From JAAYEV01 sp964508195 (lineage in GTDB: Bacteria; Bacillota; Clostridia; Ch29): a stretch of DNA of 64,000 nucleotides. The DNA lies in the NCBI GenBank assembly GCA_964508195.1, contig CAZDSH010000001.1, positions 124,001 to 188,000 on the forward strand, given 5' to 3'. The stretch's first letter is position 1. Each line of letters starts with the position of its first letter. This document shows, piece by piece, positions 1 through 8,429 of this stretch. Under the pieces are notes generated by a model, which saw only the letters and a list, made by a program, of their open reading frames with translations, was not told the origin of the DNA and searched no databases. Both the position numbers and the translations under genes were made by a program.

Positions 1-113
1 AGATGGAATACACCCTCAATCAACGGCACTGATCCGAGGGGCGCCAGGTACCTTTGGCATAGGAACTTAGAAAACCTGTCTATAATTATCGCCAATACAA
101 CGACCCATGTCAT
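1..113 (-). CDS. lspA: Signal peptidase II (lipoprotein signal peptidase), 5' part only
   Basis: This is the N-terminal 37 codons of a gene that runs off the left edge. The start is an ATG at 113-111 preceded by a strong ribosome site (CAGGGGGGTATTCT). The peptide begins MTWVVVLAIIIDRFSKFL, a hydrophobic segment containing the D-R-x-x-K box, and continues with a PLIEGVFHL-like segment; both are typical of LspA, the membrane aspartyl protease that removes prolipoprotein signal peptides. The catalytic aspartates lie outside the window. In Clostridia lspA commonly follows a TraR/YteA-like gene downstream of ileS, which matches this position. Identification is by motif and context only. The 85-base gap to the yteA-like stop holds no clear terminator. 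Confidence 0.8.
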   Translation of the reverse strand, partial: MTWVVVLAIIIDRFSKFLCQRYLAPLGSVPLIEGVFH

Positions 114-197
114 AGAATACCCCCCTGAAGATTTACTTAGTAATATTAAGATTCTATCATAAATCTCGACGGCTTAAAACATGCTACCCAACCCCTT

Positions 198-833
198 CTA
201 ATCATCATAGAGTTTATTTTTGTAGTAACGGTTACTTATTCTATCTATATCCTCTACTAACCCTGCGGGTATCTCATCCCATACATCCTGATCGTCCCCG
301 GTGCTATTGCTGGGATCGTCCTCCCTGCGGTTATATCTGGCCACCGCCTGCCAGCTATCCTCTCCGTCGAACATAGTCTGTTTTTCCATGTCCTCTCCCC
401 TAGTGTTGTAGGGATAGCTAAGCACTTCCTCCTCCACGGGTCTTTTTCCCATAATCCTTTCCCTGGGCGGTTCCGTGCCCTTTGAACATTCCGTACATAA
501 TTCGGCCTCGGGTTGCACCTTTAGCCTCTCCTTTGCAATCATTACACCACAATAGGCACAGATCCCATACTTTCCTTTTTCTATACGGTCTAGGGCTCTG
601 TCCATTTGTGCGATACTATGCATTTTCTGTTTTTTTAATGCAATATTTTTATCCCTTTCGTAGGTCTCGCTACCAATATCCGCCGGATGGTTATCATAGA
701 TTGATAACTCCTTTGTATACTCCCGTAATGAACCCTCTAATTCGGTATCCCATATTTTATCCAATGTCTTTATAGCTTCTTCTCTATTCCGTTCTAATTT
801 TTCTTTAAAAAAGTTAAGCGTTTTAGCGTCCAT
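198..833 (-). CDS. TraR/DksA-family zinc-finger protein, YteA-like
   Basis: The protein is about 211 residues if translation starts at the ATG at 833, which has AGGAGG ten bases upstream. An in-frame GTG at 857 lies upstream of that ribosome site and is less likely. It has a helical, charged N-terminal half with a DNHPADIGSETYERDKN segment (the DksA/TraR-type acidic loop region), then a zinc finger with CAYC and CTEC pairs around residues 92-115, and an acidic C-terminal tail. Bacillus YteA and relatives are sporulation-associated DksA-like proteins; DksA proteins bind in the RNA polymerase secondary channel. Whether this one touches polymerase is not visible. It sits between a DUF5665 gene and lspA, probably in one transcript. 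Confidence 0.75.
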   Translation of the reverse strand: MDAKTLNFFKEKLERNREEAIKTLDKIWDTELEGSLREYTKELSIYDNHPADIGSETYERDKNIALKKQKMHSIAQMDRALDRIEKGKYGICAYCGVMIAKERLKVQPEAELCTECSKGTEPPRERIMGKRPVEEEVLSYPYNTRGEDMEKQTMFDGEDSWQAVARYNRREDDPSNSTGDDQDVWDEIPAGLVEDIDRISNRYYKNKLYDD

Positions 834-853
834 CCATTCATATCCTCCTATTT

Positions 854-1144
854 TCACATGCTCCGATTTACGAGCTTTATAAGTTCTGCGATAAACCCGC
901 CTATAAATGGCAGGTTAAGCATCACCAGCCTCCTTAAAATTAATATGGCTACGGCCCCCAATACGGAAAACCCTACAGCTAAGCCGAGGCCCCTGGCCAG
1001 CCCTGCGACAAAGTTTAAAAATAACATTTTCCTTGGGTTTTCCATCAAATTAACGTATTCCATTATCTTAGATTTTTCTAAGCTCCTTGATAGGTTTTGC
1101 ATCCCTTCCTCTAGCCTTTCCATTGATTTGTTTTCCTTTGTCAT
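854..1144 (-). CDS. DUF5665-type small membrane protein
   Basis: This is a 96-residue protein of unknown function. A charged, helical N-terminus (residues 1-35) is followed by a glycine-rich hydrophobic segment GLARGLGLAVGFSVLGAV and a second hydrophobic stretch ending FIGGFIAELIKLV, so it probably inserts in the membrane as a short hairpin. The pattern is what I recall for the DUF5665 family, found near ileS/dksA/lspA in Clostridia. The ribosome site AAAGGGGGGCAGGTCT precedes the ATG. Its stop codon lies immediately before the ribosome site of the next gene, so translation is likely coupled. Family assignment is from memory of the motif, not a search. Confidence 0.65.
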   Translation of the reverse strand: MTKENKSMERLEEGMQNLSRSLEKSKIMEYVNLMENPRKMLFLNFVAGLARGLGLAVGFSVLGAVAILILRRLVMLNLPFIGGFIAELIKLVNRSM

Positions 1145-1200
1145 AGACCTGCCCCCCTTTAGATTAATTTCCCCATAGGTTTAATAACTGATACATAGGC

Positions 1201-1227
1201 AAAAAAGAAAGCACCTAAAAAAGGTGC
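1201..1227 (-). terminator. Intrinsic terminator after ileS
   Basis: On the minus strand GCACCT, a short loop and AGGTGC form a 6-bp stem followed by TTTCTTTTTT. It lies about 50 bases downstream of the ileS stop and separates ileS from the DUF5665-yteA-lspA group. Confidence 0.8.
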
Positions 1228-1276
1228 CCCTTTTTGATCTTCGGTCATTCCTACATATCATGCAGGATTTTGTTCG

Positions 1277-4069
1277 TTATTGGATATTCCCGGCACATCT
1301 TTCACATATGCTGGGGTGTTCCTTTACGTTTCCTACTGTCGTACTAAAATTCCAGCATCTTTCGCACTTGTGTCCCTCGGCGTGATTAACCATAAGGCTT
1401 AAACTTTCCAACTCCTCGCCCTTGATAGCCCCTTGGCCCGCTTCTTCACCGGGCGGGTTAACCTTTACCTGGGAAACTATAAATAAGGAAGGCAGCTCCT
1501 TCTCTAAGGGTTTCAAGAATTTGTAAAGCTCATCGTCCGTATAAAGTTCTATTTTAGAATCCAAAGAATGACCGATTACCTTGTCAGCTCTGGCCTTTTC
1601 CAGTGCTCTTCCCACCTCGTACCTGATTTCTAATATTTTTTGATACTTCGTTTCTAATTCCTTATTCAAAAGTGCCGGTTCAGGCTCCGGGAATTCAACT
1701 AGTTGGACGCTGGCCGGTCTAGAGGCTGCATCCCCGGGCATATATCGCCATATTTCTTCTGCGGTGAAGGACAAAACCGGTGCCACAAGCCGTACAAGTT
1801 TTGATAATAACCGATATATCACCGTCTGCGCCGCCCTTCTTTCTAGCGAATCCCCTTTACAGGTGTACAGCCTATCTTTTATTACGTCGAGATAGAAGTT
1901 GCTCATGTCCACTACACAAAAATGATGCATCGCATAAAACAGTATATGAAATTCGTATTCCCTATAAGCGTCTACTACCTTTTCCAGCAATTTCTCTCCC
2001 TTATGAAGGGCCCATTTATCTAAATCGGCTAAATCGTCGTATTCGACCATATCCCTATCGGGGTCAAAATCGTACAGATTGCCTAACATAAACCGCGCGG
2101 TATTCCTTATCTTTCTATAGACCTCAGATAATTGTTTCAATATCCGGGGGGATATACGTATATCCGTTTGATAATCCGCTGAGGCAACCCATAATCTTAA
2201 TATATCTGCGCCGTACTCTTTTATAACATCCATGGGATCTATGCCGTTACCTAGGGATTTGGACATTTTTCGTCCTTCGCCGTCTACTACAAATCCATGG
2301 GTTAACACTTCACGATAGGGTGCTTTTCCTCTAGTAGCCACTGCGGTTAATAGCGACGATTGGAACCATCCCCTGTGTTGGTCGCTACCCTCTAGGTACA
2401 TAGTAGAGGGCCATTCCAAATCCGGCCATGTTTCCAATACTGCGGCATGACTCGAACCTGAATCGAACCACACATCCATAGTGTCTGTCTCTTTCCTAAA
2501 ATTGTTTGCACCACAATGTTCGCATTTGATATCTTCAGGGAGTATATCCTTTGCTTCTTTTTTAAACCATGCATCGGAACCCTCTGCAGCGAACAAATCC
2601 CTTACGGCGTGGATAGTATCGTCATTTATTATATGGTGACCACATTCGTTGCAATAGAATATGGGAATAGGCACTCCCCATACCCTTTGCCGTGAGATAC
2701 ACCAATCATCCCTATCCCTTACCATATTGCTTATTCTTTCCTCTCCCCAATGGGGTATCCATTTTACATTTCCTATAGCTGCAAGGGCTTCATCCTTAAA
2801 GCTCTCCACCGACGCGAACCATTGCTCCGTAGCCCTGAATATAACCGGCCCTTTGCAGCGCCAACAATGGGGATAAGAGTGCGTCATGCTAGAATGGGCA
2901 AACATAGCACCTATCTCCACAAGATCTTCAACTATCACATCGTTAGCCTTTGCATAGTACATCCCTTGGTATTTACCCGCCGATTCAGTGAAATACCCTT
3001 TATCATCCACTGGATTCAAAGCTGATAGCCCGTACTTCATCCCGATTAAGAAGTCCTCTTCACCGTGTCCCGGCGCAGTATGCACGCATCCGGTACCCTG
3101 CTCCAACGTAACATGGTCCCCTAATATTACAATTGAGTCCCTTTCTATAAAGGGATGCTTGCAGATTAACCCTTCAAGCTGCTTTCCGGCAAACTCAGCC
3201 AGTACCTTGTAATCATCAAACTTACCTAATTCCTTAATCTCTTCGGCCTTATCCTTAGCCACAACATAATAGGCATCCCCCATCTCCATCAAAATATATT
3301 GGAAATTTTCATTAAGGGCGATTGCAAGGTTAGCGGGTAGCGTCCAGGGCGTTGTAGTCCAAATCATAACATAGGCTCTACTAAGATCGTCTATCAAACC
3401 GTTAAACAATCCCTTGTCATCGGATACAGGGAAGTTAACGTATATTGAGTGGGTCCTATGATCGCTATATTCTATCTCCGCCTCGGCTAGGGCTGTTTCG
3501 CAGCTAGGGCACCAGTACACCGGTCTTAAACCCTTATAGATATAACCCTTTTTAGCCATTTCGCCGAACACTTCTATCTGTTTTGCCTCAAACTGCGGTT
3601 TAAGCGTAAGGTAAGGGTTATCCCAATCGCCTCTGACCCCCAACCGTTTGAACTGACCCCTTTGTTTATCCATATATTTAAGCGCATAATCCCGACATAG
3701 TTGCCTGAACCCTACTACGGTTTTATCGTGTCTGTTTATACCTAAGGATTTTATTACTTGGGTTTCTATAGGCAGCCCATGGGTATCCCATCCGGGTACA
3801 TAGGGACAATGATAGCCGTCCATTGATTTGCTTTTTATTATAATATCCTTCAATATTTTGTTAAGGGTTTGCCCTAGGTGTATATCACCATTAGCATAGG
3901 GAGGGCCGTCATGTAATATGAATTTTTTATTACCTTTTTGTTTTTGAAGGTTCTTCTTATAAACGTTTTCCTTCTCCCAAAAGTCTATGATTTCCGGTTC
4001 CTTTACAGGCAAGTTAGCCCTCATCGGAAACTTTGTTTTTGGTAAATTTAATGTTTTCCCATAGTCCAT
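1277..4069 (-). CDS. ileS: Isoleucyl-tRNA synthetase
   Basis: Full-length (930 residues) class I aminoacyl-tRNA synthetase charging tRNA-Ile in the cytoplasm. The ATP-binding HIGH-type motif is GDIHLGQ at residues 61-67 and the second signature is KMSKSLGNG near residue 600. Between them lies the editing (CP1) region with a GTGCVHTAPGHGEEDF segment. The C-terminus carries a zinc-binding module, CERCWNF ... CERC, the last pair at 922-925, as in bacterial-type IleRS. The gene is preceded by its own sigma-A promoter and an isoleucine T-box leader, so it should be induced when tRNA-Ile is uncharged. It lies downstream of divIVA but is transcriptionally independent to a large extent. Confidence 0.98.
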   Translation of the reverse strand: MDYGKTLNLPKTKFPMRANLPVKEPEIIDFWEKENVYKKNLQKQKGNKKFILHDGPPYANGDIHLGQTLNKILKDIIIKSKSMDGYHCPYVPGWDTHGLPIETQVIKSLGINRHDKTVVGFRQLCRDYALKYMDKQRGQFKRLGVRGDWDNPYLTLKPQFEAKQIEVFGEMAKKGYIYKGLRPVYWCPSCETALAEAEIEYSDHRTHSIYVNFPVSDDKGLFNGLIDDLSRAYVMIWTTTPWTLPANLAIALNENFQYILMEMGDAYYVVAKDKAEEIKELGKFDDYKVLAEFAGKQLEGLICKHPFIERDSIVILGDHVTLEQGTGCVHTAPGHGEEDFLIGMKYGLSALNPVDDKGYFTESAGKYQGMYYAKANDVIVEDLVEIGAMFAHSSMTHSYPHCWRCKGPVIFRATEQWFASVESFKDEALAAIGNVKWIPHWGEERISNMVRDRDDWCISRQRVWGVPIPIFYCNECGHHIINDDTIHAVRDLFAAEGSDAWFKKEAKDILPEDIKCEHCGANNFRKETDTMDVWFDSGSSHAAVLETWPDLEWPSTMYLEGSDQHRGWFQSSLLTAVATRGKAPYREVLTHGFVVDGEGRKMSKSLGNGIDPMDVIKEYGADILRLWVASADYQTDIRISPRILKQLSEVYRKIRNTARFMLGNLYDFDPDRDMVEYDDLADLDKWALHKGEKLLEKVVDAYREYEFHILFYAMHHFCVVDMSNFYLDVIKDRLYTCKGDSLERRAAQTVIYRLLSKLVRLVAPVLSFTAEEIWRYMPGDAASRPASVQLVEFPEPEPALLNKELETKYQKILEIRYEVGRALEKARADKVIGHSLDSKIELYTDDELYKFLKPLEKELPSLFIVSQVKVNPPGEEAGQGAIKGEELESLSLMVNHAEGHKCERCWNFSTTVGNVKEHPSICERCAGNIQ

Positions 4070-4095
4070 TCGTTACCACCTCAATCGTTTTTTTA

Positions 4096-4354
4096 GAAAA
4101 TAAAAAAGTCCCTTTATATATAAAGGGACGGGCATCGCCCGCGGTACCACCCTGTTTGGCTGTAATACCCGCTTTATTTTAGCTATTGTATCGGATAGCA
4201 CCGGCGGGGCTTACTGTTTATACCTTTCAGCCCGCTGCTCACGAGGGATTTTCACTATTATACGTTACCACATCCCACCATACCTGTGGCTCTCTGTCAA
4301 CGGTTTAATAGATACTCTTCTCGATCATCGCTACTTCTACTGTATATTTGTGTT
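4096..4354 (-). promoter_or_regulatory. T-box leader (isoleucine specific) with terminator
   Basis: The minus strand carries the conserved T-box sequence AGGGTGGTACCGCG (4153-4140), which pairs with the uncharged tRNA acceptor end. An intrinsic terminator follows: GTCCCTTTATA and its complement at 4108-4129, then TTTTTTATTTT. Upstream, Stem I can be drawn with CUAUUA (4311-4306 region) pairing UAAUAG (4260-4255). This encloses a specifier loop with AGUA on one side and GAAAAUCC on the other. AUC at 4249-4247, an isoleucine codon, sits in the expected place. This agrees with ileS directly downstream. T-box class and mechanism are established knowledge; the specifier codon is my structural reading. 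Confidence 0.95.
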
Positions 4355-4360
4355 ACGAAG

Positions 4361-4389
4361 ATTATAATATAAGCTGCGCTATTAGTCAA
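4361..4389 (-). promoter_or_regulatory. Sigma-A promoter of the ileS T-box transcript
   Basis: TTGACT (4389-4384) and TATAAT (4366-4361) are separated by exactly 17 bases on the minus strand. The predicted start near 4354 fits the 5' end of the T-box Stem I. Confidence 0.85.
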
Positions 4390-4396
4390 TAAAATA

Positions 4397-4855
4397 TTAT
4401 TCATCCTCTAGTTGATCACAAAGGGTCACTACCGCCTCAAGCTGAGCCTCTAATAAAGTTTTAAACCTAGTCCGGAATATGTACATTTGCCTTTTTGTCT
4501 CCTGGTACTGCTGTTCTACGTCCATTATTTTCTCGTTAGCCCTCTCGAGGATTTTTTGTGCCTCCCCCTCCGCTTGCTTAATTATTAATTCACCTTTTTC
4601 GTAGGCGTTCTTTGTAGCCTCCTCGGCGGTATTCTGCGCAAGTATAAGGGCGTTCTGGAGGGATTCTTCCATATCATTGTAATGTTTAATCTTATCCTCC
4701 AGAATCTGTATCCTATCCTTAAGGTTTGCATTTTCCCTATAAAGGGCCTCATAGTCCTCCGTCAATCTATCTAAAAACTCATCCACTTCGTTTTCGTCGA
4801 ACCCTCTCATTCTCTTGCTAAATTGTTTGTTCTGTATTTCAAGGGGCGTGATCAT
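4397..4855 (-). CDS. divIVA: DivIVA-family cell-division/polarity protein
   Basis: This is a 152-residue coiled-coil protein. The N-terminus, with TPLEIQNKQFSKRMRGF then DENEVDEFLD, is the DivIVA lipid-binding domain that senses curved membrane at septa and poles. The rest (residues 30-150) is almost entirely heptad-type coiled coil. Its start is set by GGAGGTGAAAAC directly before the ATG. It follows yggT by 4 bases, as in the conserved yggS-sepF-yggT-divIVA order, but the usual S4-domain gene ylmH between yggT and divIVA is missing. In sporulating Firmicutes DivIVA also helps anchor chromosome origins and the polar division machinery. Confidence 0.93.
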   Translation of the reverse strand: MITPLEIQNKQFSKRMRGFDENEVDEFLDRLTEDYEALYRENANLKDRIQILEDKIKHYNDMEESLQNALILAQNTAEEATKNAYEKGELIIKQAEGEAQKILERANEKIMDVEQQYQETKRQMYIFRTRFKTLLEAQLEAVVTLCDQLEDE

Positions 4856-4859
4856 GTTT

Positions 4860-5162
4860 TCACCTCCAGGTATTTATAAACAGGCCCACTACATAATAGG
4901 CTAGGGGCTGCGCTAAAAGCCTTATAAAAAGTAATGCCAATATAGGCGAAAAATCCATCATACCGCCTCCGATAGGAGTCCTTTCCATAAGCCTCCTAAA
5001 GGGCAATAAAATCGGCTCTGTGATACCGTACACGGCCCTAGTAATAGGGCTCCCGTAACCCGGCGATATCCATGATAGTATTATCCTTATAAAAATTAAT
5101 AGCTCAATAAAGCTGAAAAAATACCCAAGGGAAACTCTTAACAACCAACCTAGCTGATCCAT
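4860..5162 (-). CDS. yggT: YggT/YlmG-family membrane protein
   Basis: A 100-residue protein with two hydrophobic blocks (about residues 10-30 and 72-97) joined by a conserved linker containing SWISPGYGSPITRAVYG and TEPILLPFRRL, the signature of the YGGT family. Members are integral membrane proteins linked to division and, in plastids, to thylakoid and nucleoid organisation; the bacterial role is not settled. AAGGAGG precedes the ATG by seven bases. It lies between sepF and divIVA in a tight operon. Confidence 0.9.
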   Translation of the reverse strand: MDQLGWLLRVSLGYFFSFIELLIFIRIILSWISPGYGSPITRAVYGITEPILLPFRRLMERTPIGGGMMDFSPILALLFIRLLAQPLAYYVVGLFINTWR

Positions 5163-5205
5163 TGCTGACCTCCTTTTGTACGACGGGGATAGCCCTTCTC
5201 CATGC

Positions 5206-5634
5206 TTATTTTTGCCATTTAAAGGCCATTCTATCCCTGTTAAGCTCGTCCTTTAGATCCTCGGAAATTTCTACATTGCTGGGGGCCGCAACGAATATAC
5301 CCCCGGATATTTTGTACAAATCACCGTCCAATCCATACACCGCACCACTTAGAAAATCAAGTATCCTGCGCGCTGTTTCCCTTTCAAGTTTTTCTAAATT
5401 TATTATAACCGGTTTCCTGTTTTTTAAATTATCGCATATTTCCGTTGTCTGGTCAAAGGTTGTCGGCTGAAATATCACCATTTTAACCTGGGATGCGGTG
5501 CGTATATCCACTATCCTGCCTCTCCTACTCGGCACGGAATATACTTCCTCATCCTCCCCCGGCCACTGTTCCTCTGTTTCGACATCTGCTAGACCCATAA
5601 AACTCATTATCCTATCCCATAGGCCCTTTTCCAT
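5206..5634 (-). CDS. sepF: Cell division protein SepF
   Basis: 142 residues, close to the usual 140-150. The short N-terminal amphipathic helix (residues 1-14, with WDRIMSFMG) is the membrane anchor. An acidic, proline/serine linker follows, then the SepF core from about residue 50, with IFQPTTFDQTTEICDNL and a NLEKLERETARRILDFLSG segment. SepF forms rings that align FtsZ filaments and tether them to the membrane. Ribosome site GGGGAGGAATCAGA precedes the ATG. It sits 19 bases after yggS and upstream of yggT. Confidence 0.95.
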   Translation of the reverse strand: MEKGLWDRIMSFMGLADVETEEQWPGEDEEVYSVPSRRGRIVDIRTASQVKMVIFQPTTFDQTTEICDNLKNRKPVIINLEKLERETARRILDFLSGAVYGLDGDLYKISGGIFVAAPSNVEISEDLKDELNRDRMAFKWQK

Positions 5635-5653
5635 TCTGATTCCTCCCCTAAGG

Positions 5654-6343
5654 CTATCCCCTTAATCCGAATATCCCTGTCCCAACCCTTATAATGTTTG
5701 CGCCCTCCTCTATAGCAACTTCAAAATCCCCTGTCATGCCCATTGACAGGTATTCCATTTCTACGCCCTCGTATTTTTGGGCCTTTAGATCTTCGAATAT
5801 TTCCTTTGATTTTGCAAATATCGGCCTAACCCTTTCAGCGTTATCAGTAAAGGGGGCTATTGTCATAAGACCCCTTATACATACATTGTCCAAAACTCCA
5901 ATACGTTGTACGAGATCGTGGACCCCTTTAGGCGCTACCCCAAATTTACTCGCTTCGCCGGAAACATTTATTTGGATTAGAACATCGACACTTTTATTTA
6001 TCCTTTGGGCCCTTTTGTTTATTTCTTTAGCCAGAGCCATTGTATCTACCGAATGTATTAAAGAAACCTTGTCTACGATATATTTTACCTTATTCCTTTG
6101 CAAATGTCCTATCATGTGCCATTCCTGGACATAATCCTTGAGGACAGTATACTTTTCCATAAGTTCCTGTACTCTGTTTTCGCCAATAGAAGTTATCCCA
6201 ATATCTACCGCATCCTTTATATTTGCAACGTTTATCGTCTTTGTAACGGCTACGAGCCTAATATCCCCTTTATCCCTGCCGGATTTCAAAGCCGCCGCCT
6301 CTATTCTTTCATTAATTGATTTTAAATTGTCCCTTATACCCAT
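5654..6343 (-). CDS. yggS: YggS-family PLP-binding protein (YlmE)
   Basis: A 229-residue PLP-dependent TIM-barrel protein of the PLP homeostasis (PLPHP) family. The lysine of LVAVTKT (about residue 35) is the PLP-binding residue. GENRVQELMEKY, HMIGHLQRNK and the C-terminal LSMGMTGDFEVAI with IRVGTGIFG are family signatures. These proteins bind PLP without a known catalytic reaction and buffer vitamin B6 and amino-acid metabolism. The ATG has AGGTGATCAACT upstream. The gene begins the compact yggS-sepF-yggT-divIVA string downstream of the HlyD-like gene. Confidence 0.93.
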   Translation of the reverse strand: MGIRDNLKSINERIEAAALKSGRDKGDIRLVAVTKTINVANIKDAVDIGITSIGENRVQELMEKYTVLKDYVQEWHMIGHLQRNKVKYIVDKVSLIHSVDTMALAKEINKRAQRINKSVDVLIQINVSGEASKFGVAPKGVHDLVQRIGVLDNVCIRGLMTIAPFTDNAERVRPIFAKSKEIFEDLKAQKYEGVEMEYLSMGMTGDFEVAIEEGANIIRVGTGIFGLRG

Positions 6344-6353
6344 AGTTGATCAC

Positions 6354-7553
6354 CTATTCCTTTCTCAATACAACCTTATCATACATTTTTATACCCGGCG
6401 GTGATTCTGATTTTTCTACTACTGCATTAATGTCATCATGACCCTTTATTACTACTCCTTTTTCAATAGTCTTGTCAGCATCTAGTACCTCCACCATGTA
6501 CATTCCATCCTTTTTAGTTATTGCTGAAAGGGGCACCACAAGGCCGCTGTATTTGCCTTTGACCACCGTAAGGTCTACACTTCGCCCTTCGTACAGAGCC
6601 GGGAAGAAGTCCCTCGATTGAAATGTTACAATTGTATCATCTGTACCATCATCCTGTGGGGTTATATTTTCTACCCTGGCCCTTATATTGCTACTTTCCT
6701 CGCCGGCGATATCCAGGGTAACGACGGAACCCTCCTTCAAATCCTTAACGAAATCTATATTTAAACTGCAAACCAAATACCACAAATGATTATTTACGAT
6801 CTTCATAACGGGATCCCCAGCCTTTAACCCCTTTGAAAAATTGATGGTTTTCGCTTTCGCCCCGGCTACCTCCGATGGTACTATTTCGCTAATATTATCG
6901 GGGCATAATACCTCTTCATATCCGTCTAAAGAATAAACCGGTACCCCGGCAAAGGGTGCATTAGCGTATTTAATGCCGCCCTCTATCAGCGCACTTAATT
7001 CCTCTTCCTTACGCGTCAGTTGCTGTTTTTCAACTTGTACGGGATCCGAAGCAATATTATAATTTATCCGCCTTGACAACCTTTCTTTTTCATAATAGAC
7101 CATGGTCAGGTTGCCGCTATCTATTAAAAAAGCTATATTAGACAGTACATCATCAATGGTTCCATCCCTTTCTTCGGACAAAGTATGCTCATCCCCGGGG
7201 GTTTGTAATGTCGCTAACCTTTCCTTCGTCCTATTATATTTATCGACGAGGGCCCCGTCGATTTTACTATCCCTTATTTCGAACAATCGCGTGTTAACAG
7301 GTACGCGTATATTTTCCTTAACGATATAGGTTACATCCCCCGAAATAGGTGCCCTTATTACCTTTTCGTCCCGCACTATTATTCCTGTAGTCCTTTCGGC
7401 GATCATTATATCGCCATACGCTACTAAAGCGGTATCCGGCGCTTTATTTCTAAGGCCCGTTACGATTCTTGCTATTATGGCCATAAATATTATAAGAATT
7501 ATAAACCTTATATAGCCCCTTCTTCTTTTAGTCTGTTGTTTTTTATCCCCCAT
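6354..7553 (-). CDS. HlyD-like membrane-anchored protein
   Basis: 399 residues. An arginine/lysine-rich start is followed by one membrane span (about 15-32) and an external region with a biotinyl/lipoyl-like hairpin: RAPISGDVTYIVKENIRVPVNTRLFEI matches the HlyD barrel-sandwich fold. A coiled-coil stretch and a beta-barrel-like C-terminal part (GLVVPLSAITKKDGMYMVEVLD) follow. HlyD-type adaptors link inner-membrane pumps to outer components, but no transporter gene is adjacent. Proteins of this type are a regular upstream neighbour of yggS-sepF in Clostridia, which suggests a role tied to the envelope or division. The start has GGAGAG seven bases upstream. Confidence 0.75.
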   Translation of the reverse strand: MGDKKQQTKRRRGYIRFIILIIFMAIIARIVTGLRNKAPDTALVAYGDIMIAERTTGIIVRDEKVIRAPISGDVTYIVKENIRVPVNTRLFEIRDSKIDGALVDKYNRTKERLATLQTPGDEHTLSEERDGTIDDVLSNIAFLIDSGNLTMVYYEKERLSRRINYNIASDPVQVEKQQLTRKEEELSALIEGGIKYANAPFAGVPVYSLDGYEEVLCPDNISEIVPSEVAGAKAKTINFSKGLKAGDPVMKIVNNHLWYLVCSLNIDFVKDLKEGSVVTLDIAGEESSNIRARVENITPQDDGTDDTIVTFQSRDFFPALYEGRSVDLTVVKGKYSGLVVPLSAITKKDGMYMVEVLDADKTIEKGVVIKGHDDINAVVEKSESPPGIKMYDKVVLRKE

Positions 7554-7626
7554 GACGTCACTCTCCGTTTATAACATCAATGTATAATTCTTCATCCTTC
7601 GCCATTTTCCTGCCACGGAATTCTTT

Positions 7627-7656
7627 ATTGTAAATTCTGTCCTCGATACACGACAA
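7627..7656 (-). promoter_or_regulatory. Candidate promoter for the HlyD-yggS-sepF group
   Basis: TTGTCG (7656-7651) and TACAAT (7632-7627) with an 18-base spacer on the minus strand. The -10 is good, the -35 weak. It lies just after the upstream terminator, where a new promoter is expected. Confidence 0.4.
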
Positions 7657-7710
7657 AAAAGGTACACCCCCCGGGTGCATCCTTTTCGCTCTGTACCGGG
7701 AACGTGTACC
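7651..7710 (-). terminator. Long intrinsic terminator before the HlyD-like gene
   Basis: On the minus strand GGTACAC (7710-7704) pairs with GTGTACC (7667-7661), with an inner CCCGG/CCGGG pairing, followed by TTTTTTG. It terminates transcription coming from the small gene to the right and insulates the ylm group. Confidence 0.75.
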
Positions 7711-7751
7711 TTCTTTACTGAACTAATTTGCTCTGTTAATATTTTAATAAT

Positions 7752-8033
7752 TCAATCAAAATAGTTTTTGCCCATCTCGGATAATAGTCTGTAGCTTTCA
7801 ACTAATTGTACGGCTAACATCACTTTCTCGCCGCTATACTCCGCTATAAGGTCTGTAAACCCATCATCCTTCCTGTCATAGACCTCTTTGAGCAGCGGAT
7901 TGCTTTCTATTTTGAATTTTATGCCTTTGAGTACATCCCTCGCCTCTGACGCAGATAATACCATATCCTTCGTGTTCACACCCAAACTGAATACCCCCTT
8001 GCAATAGTTTCCAGCACCTTTTAAATTATACAT
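7752..8033 (-). CDS. Hypothetical small protein
   Basis: I do not recognise this protein. The reading frame extends to a TTG at 8066, but the more plausible start is the ATG at 8033 (93 residues, beginning MYNLKGAGNYCKG), with AAGAGGAATTCC a little upstream. The sequence is soluble-looking, with a mixed N-terminus and an acidic/helical C-terminal half ending LVESYRLLSEMGKNYFD; no membrane span, signal peptide or known motif is visible. It stands alone between the tRNA-Pro region and the ylm group and has its own terminator. Codon use looks like that of its neighbours, so it is probably real, but function is unknown. Confidence 0.55.
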   Translation of the reverse strand: MYNLKGAGNYCKGVFSLGVNTKDMVLSASEARDVLKGIKFKIESNPLLKEVYDRKDDGFTDLIAEYSGEKVMLAVQLVESYRLLSEMGKNYFD

Positions 8034-8193
8034 AGGGCCTGGAATTCCTCTTGTAATTATATACAAAATTATTGCAATTTATGATATAAAAAGACTTAAG
8101 GTAGGCTTATACGTTCTAAATATCAATTTATAAATACATTCCCAGGCTTTGTTGACCATATATTGGATTATATAGGAAACAAGCAAAAACCGG

Positions 8194-8222
8194 TTGAATC
8201 TAACGATGAAATGTGTTATATT
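8194..8222 (+). promoter_or_regulatory. Sigma-A promoter of tRNA-Pro
   Basis: TTGAAT (8194-8199) and TATATT (8217-8222) with a 17-base spacer, about 20 bases upstream of the mature tRNA 5' end. Confidence 0.75.
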
Positions 8223-8242
8223 ATTAGATGTCGTCGAGGTAC

Positions 8243-8319
<77 letters not shown>

Positions 8320-8334
8320 GTATAAAACATATAA

Positions 8335-8366
8335 AGGCCGCTTATCCCTGTAGATAAGCGGCTTTT
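8335..8366 (+). terminator. Intrinsic terminator of tRNA-Pro, facing the MFS gene end
   Basis: GCCGCTTATC (8337-8346) and GATAAGCGGC (8353-8362) form a perfect 10-bp stem followed by TTTT. On the opposite strand the same stem is followed by CTTTATA, so it may also end the convergent MFS transcript. Confidence 0.9.
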
Positions 8367-8429
8367 GCTATTATAAATTTAAAACTACGTTGTGTTTGAC
8401 CATATGAAAGGTTATATCCATAATTGACA

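Noticed and set aside
482..1178. Plus-strand ORFs opposite the yteA-like and DUF5665 genes
   Set aside because: Antisense shadows of genuine minus-strand genes; no ribosome sites or family motifs. The same applies to the many plus-strand frames across the dcw cluster, including 32451-33230 opposite ftsZ.
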